A stretch of 6,547 bases of DNA, taken from an uncultured Oscillospiraceae bacterium. Its GTDB lineage: Bacteria; Bacillota; Clostridia; UBA1212; UBA1255. Made by a program: the position numbers and the translations under genes. Under the pieces are notes generated by a model, which did not search any database, was not told the origin of the DNA, and saw nothing but the letters and a program-made list of their open reading frames with translations. Of the stretch, positions 5,872 to 6,547 are shown in pieces (position 1 is the stretch's first letter; every line of letters begins with the position of its first letter). The stretch is taken from contig CABQCN010000082.1 of NCBI GenBank assembly GCA_902462635.1, positions 1-6,547 of the forward strand, written 5' to 3'.

Positions 5872-5920
5872 TCTCAATACACTTTCATCCTTGTTCTTTT
5901 ATATGTCAGTAAAATCGGTC

Positions 5921-6331
5921 TTATATGTCTTTGAATTCCTTGGCAAGATCCGCAAACGTAAGGAATTTGACGCAGTTATTGACTTTATCCTTGCGTTTTT
6001 CATTGAGGAACGGTTCGACGGCATAAAGAAGCTGGATTTTTTTATCTTTCTCCTTTTTCTTTTTGGCCTCTCTGTATTTATTTAAAAGCTTGAGCACCTT
6101 TGCCATATCGATATCTTCCAGAAAATCGGAAGAATTTTTACCTGAATTGGTATGACCAATATGGACGTCTTCATTGCAGGGCACTTCTTCTTTTGCTTCC
6201 GCTTCCTGTTCCTGTTTTTCCGCGGAAGACGTTAAAAAAGAAGAAACGAGTTCGCCGATATTGTCAGGCATTTCCGAAATCCCGAACATGTTTCCGATTT
6301 CCTTGATTTTATCATTTAAATCATTGTCCAT
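5921..6331 (-). CDS. Uncharacterised mixed-charge helical protein
   Basis: This 136-residue soluble-looking protein has no signal peptide or membrane segment. Residues 1-35 look like a helical domain (DNDLNDKIKEIGNMFG, then NIGELVSSFL). Residues 36-68 are an acidic, Gln/Glu/Ala-rich low-complexity linker that also carries PCNEDVHIGH. Residues about 70-136 form a basic helical region with a run of lysines (KKKKEKDKK, 90-98) and a C-terminal motif LLYAVEPFLNEKRKDKV. From memory, this tail resembles a recurring but uncharacterised pattern in small Clostridia proteins (LL-x-ALKP-x-L followed by a basic helix); I could not check it. ATG 6331 is the first possible start, because an in-frame stop lies 6 nt upstream. 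Its ribosome site is weak, so translation may be coupled to the preceding gene, whose stop is only 11 nt away. Function unknown. Confidence 0.78.
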   Translation of the reverse strand: MDNDLNDKIKEIGNMFGISEMPDNIGELVSSFLTSSAEKQEQEAEAKEEVPCNEDVHIGHTNSGKNSSDFLEDIDMAKVLKLLNKYREAKKKKEKDKKIQLLYAVEPFLNEKRKDKVNNCVKFLTFADLAKEFKDI

Positions 6332-6342
6332 GATCCATCACG

Positions 6343-6537
6343 TCATTTTTTCGACAGCTCATTCAGTTTTTTCATTACCAGGTCTGCGTCTTTCCCGGCC
6401 AGTTTTTTTATTTTCTCCATATCGGCAGGCGTAAGCTTTTTTTTGATTTCTTCTACGTCCAACTTCATATCTTTGATCTTATCGGCATCCAGTTCATTGA
6501 TTTTTTTCCGCAGATCGTCCTTGTTTACCTTCTCCAT
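6343..6537 (-). CDS. Uncharacterised small Lys/Asp/Glu-rich helical protein, possibly incomplete at its 5' end
   Basis: From ATG 6537 the product has 64 residues, with 18 Lys, 1 Arg and 15 acidic residues. It contains no Cys, Trp, Tyr, Phe or His, and no hydrophobic segment. The pattern suggests several short amphipathic helices (DDLRKKINELDADKIKDM, then VEEIKKKLTPADMEKIKKLAG, then ADLVMKKLNELSKK), with weak similarity between the first and last (KKINEL and KKLNEL). The reading frame stays open through the three codons left before the window edge and no clear ribosome site precedes ATG 6537, so the true start may lie upstream. It is the first visible gene of the minus-strand trio and ends 11 nt before the next start, which suggests an operon. 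Function unknown; a nucleic-acid or protein-binding helix bundle is possible but unsupported. Confidence 0.7.
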   Translation of the reverse strand: MEKVNKDDLRKKINELDADKIKDMKLDVEEIKKKLTPADMEKIKKLAGKDADLVMKKLNELSKK

Positions 6538-6547
6538 CTGCTTGGAT

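Noticed and set aside
6053..6085. T/A-rich runs (TTTTTCTTTTTG and similar) as terminators or repeats
   Set aside because: On the minus strand they encode the lysine run of the 136-residue protein, and no adjacent stem is present.

Overview
The window looks like a chromosomal segment of a low-to-mid GC Bacillota, most likely a Clostridia-type anaerobe. The evidence is an ISC-type NifU scaffold of clostridial style, strong AGGAGG-type ribosome binding sites, a textbook sigma-A promoter, a yybP-ykoY metal riboswitch of Gram-positive style, and a PHP-family (HisK/HisJ type) histidinol-phosphatase. This placement rests on protein style read by eye. Nothing indicates a mobile element, phage, CRISPR array or recent transfer.

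Layout, left to right. (1) 1-1622, plus strand: the 3' part of a NifU/IscU-type iron-sulfur scaffold gene, then tyrosyl-tRNA synthetase (tyrS) 35 nt later, apparently co-transcribed. No terminator is visible after tyrS. (2) 1647-1845: a sigma-A promoter, then a yybP-ykoY (Mn2+-sensing) riboswitch whose P1 helix and transcription terminator compete for the same six bases. (3) 1846-4497, plus strand: an 883-residue SERCA-like P2A-type cation-transporting ATPase controlled by that riboswitch. Its true start is ATG at 1846; the TTG at 1819 lies in the terminator's U-tract. (4) 4505-5299, minus strand, convergent with the pump and only 7 bp away: a PHP-domain histidinol-phosphatase-like enzyme. (5) 5300-5472: a 173-bp intergenic stretch with three inverted repeats, including a perfect 15-bp-arm palindrome. 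(6) 5473-6537, minus strand: three small, closely spaced, uncharacterised genes. One product has two short hydrophobic C-terminal segments, one is a mixed-charge helical protein, and one is a tiny Lys/Asp/Glu-rich helical protein that may begin beyond the right edge.

How the genes work together: the best supported system is promoter, Mn2+ riboswitch and P2A ATPase. It reads as a metal-efflux circuit in which metal binding favours P1, prevents the terminator and switches on the pump. The nifU-tyrS pair is housekeeping. The phosphatase is an orphan, with no other histidine genes in view. The three small minus-strand genes look like a conserved-style cluster of unknown function and are the least explained part of the window.
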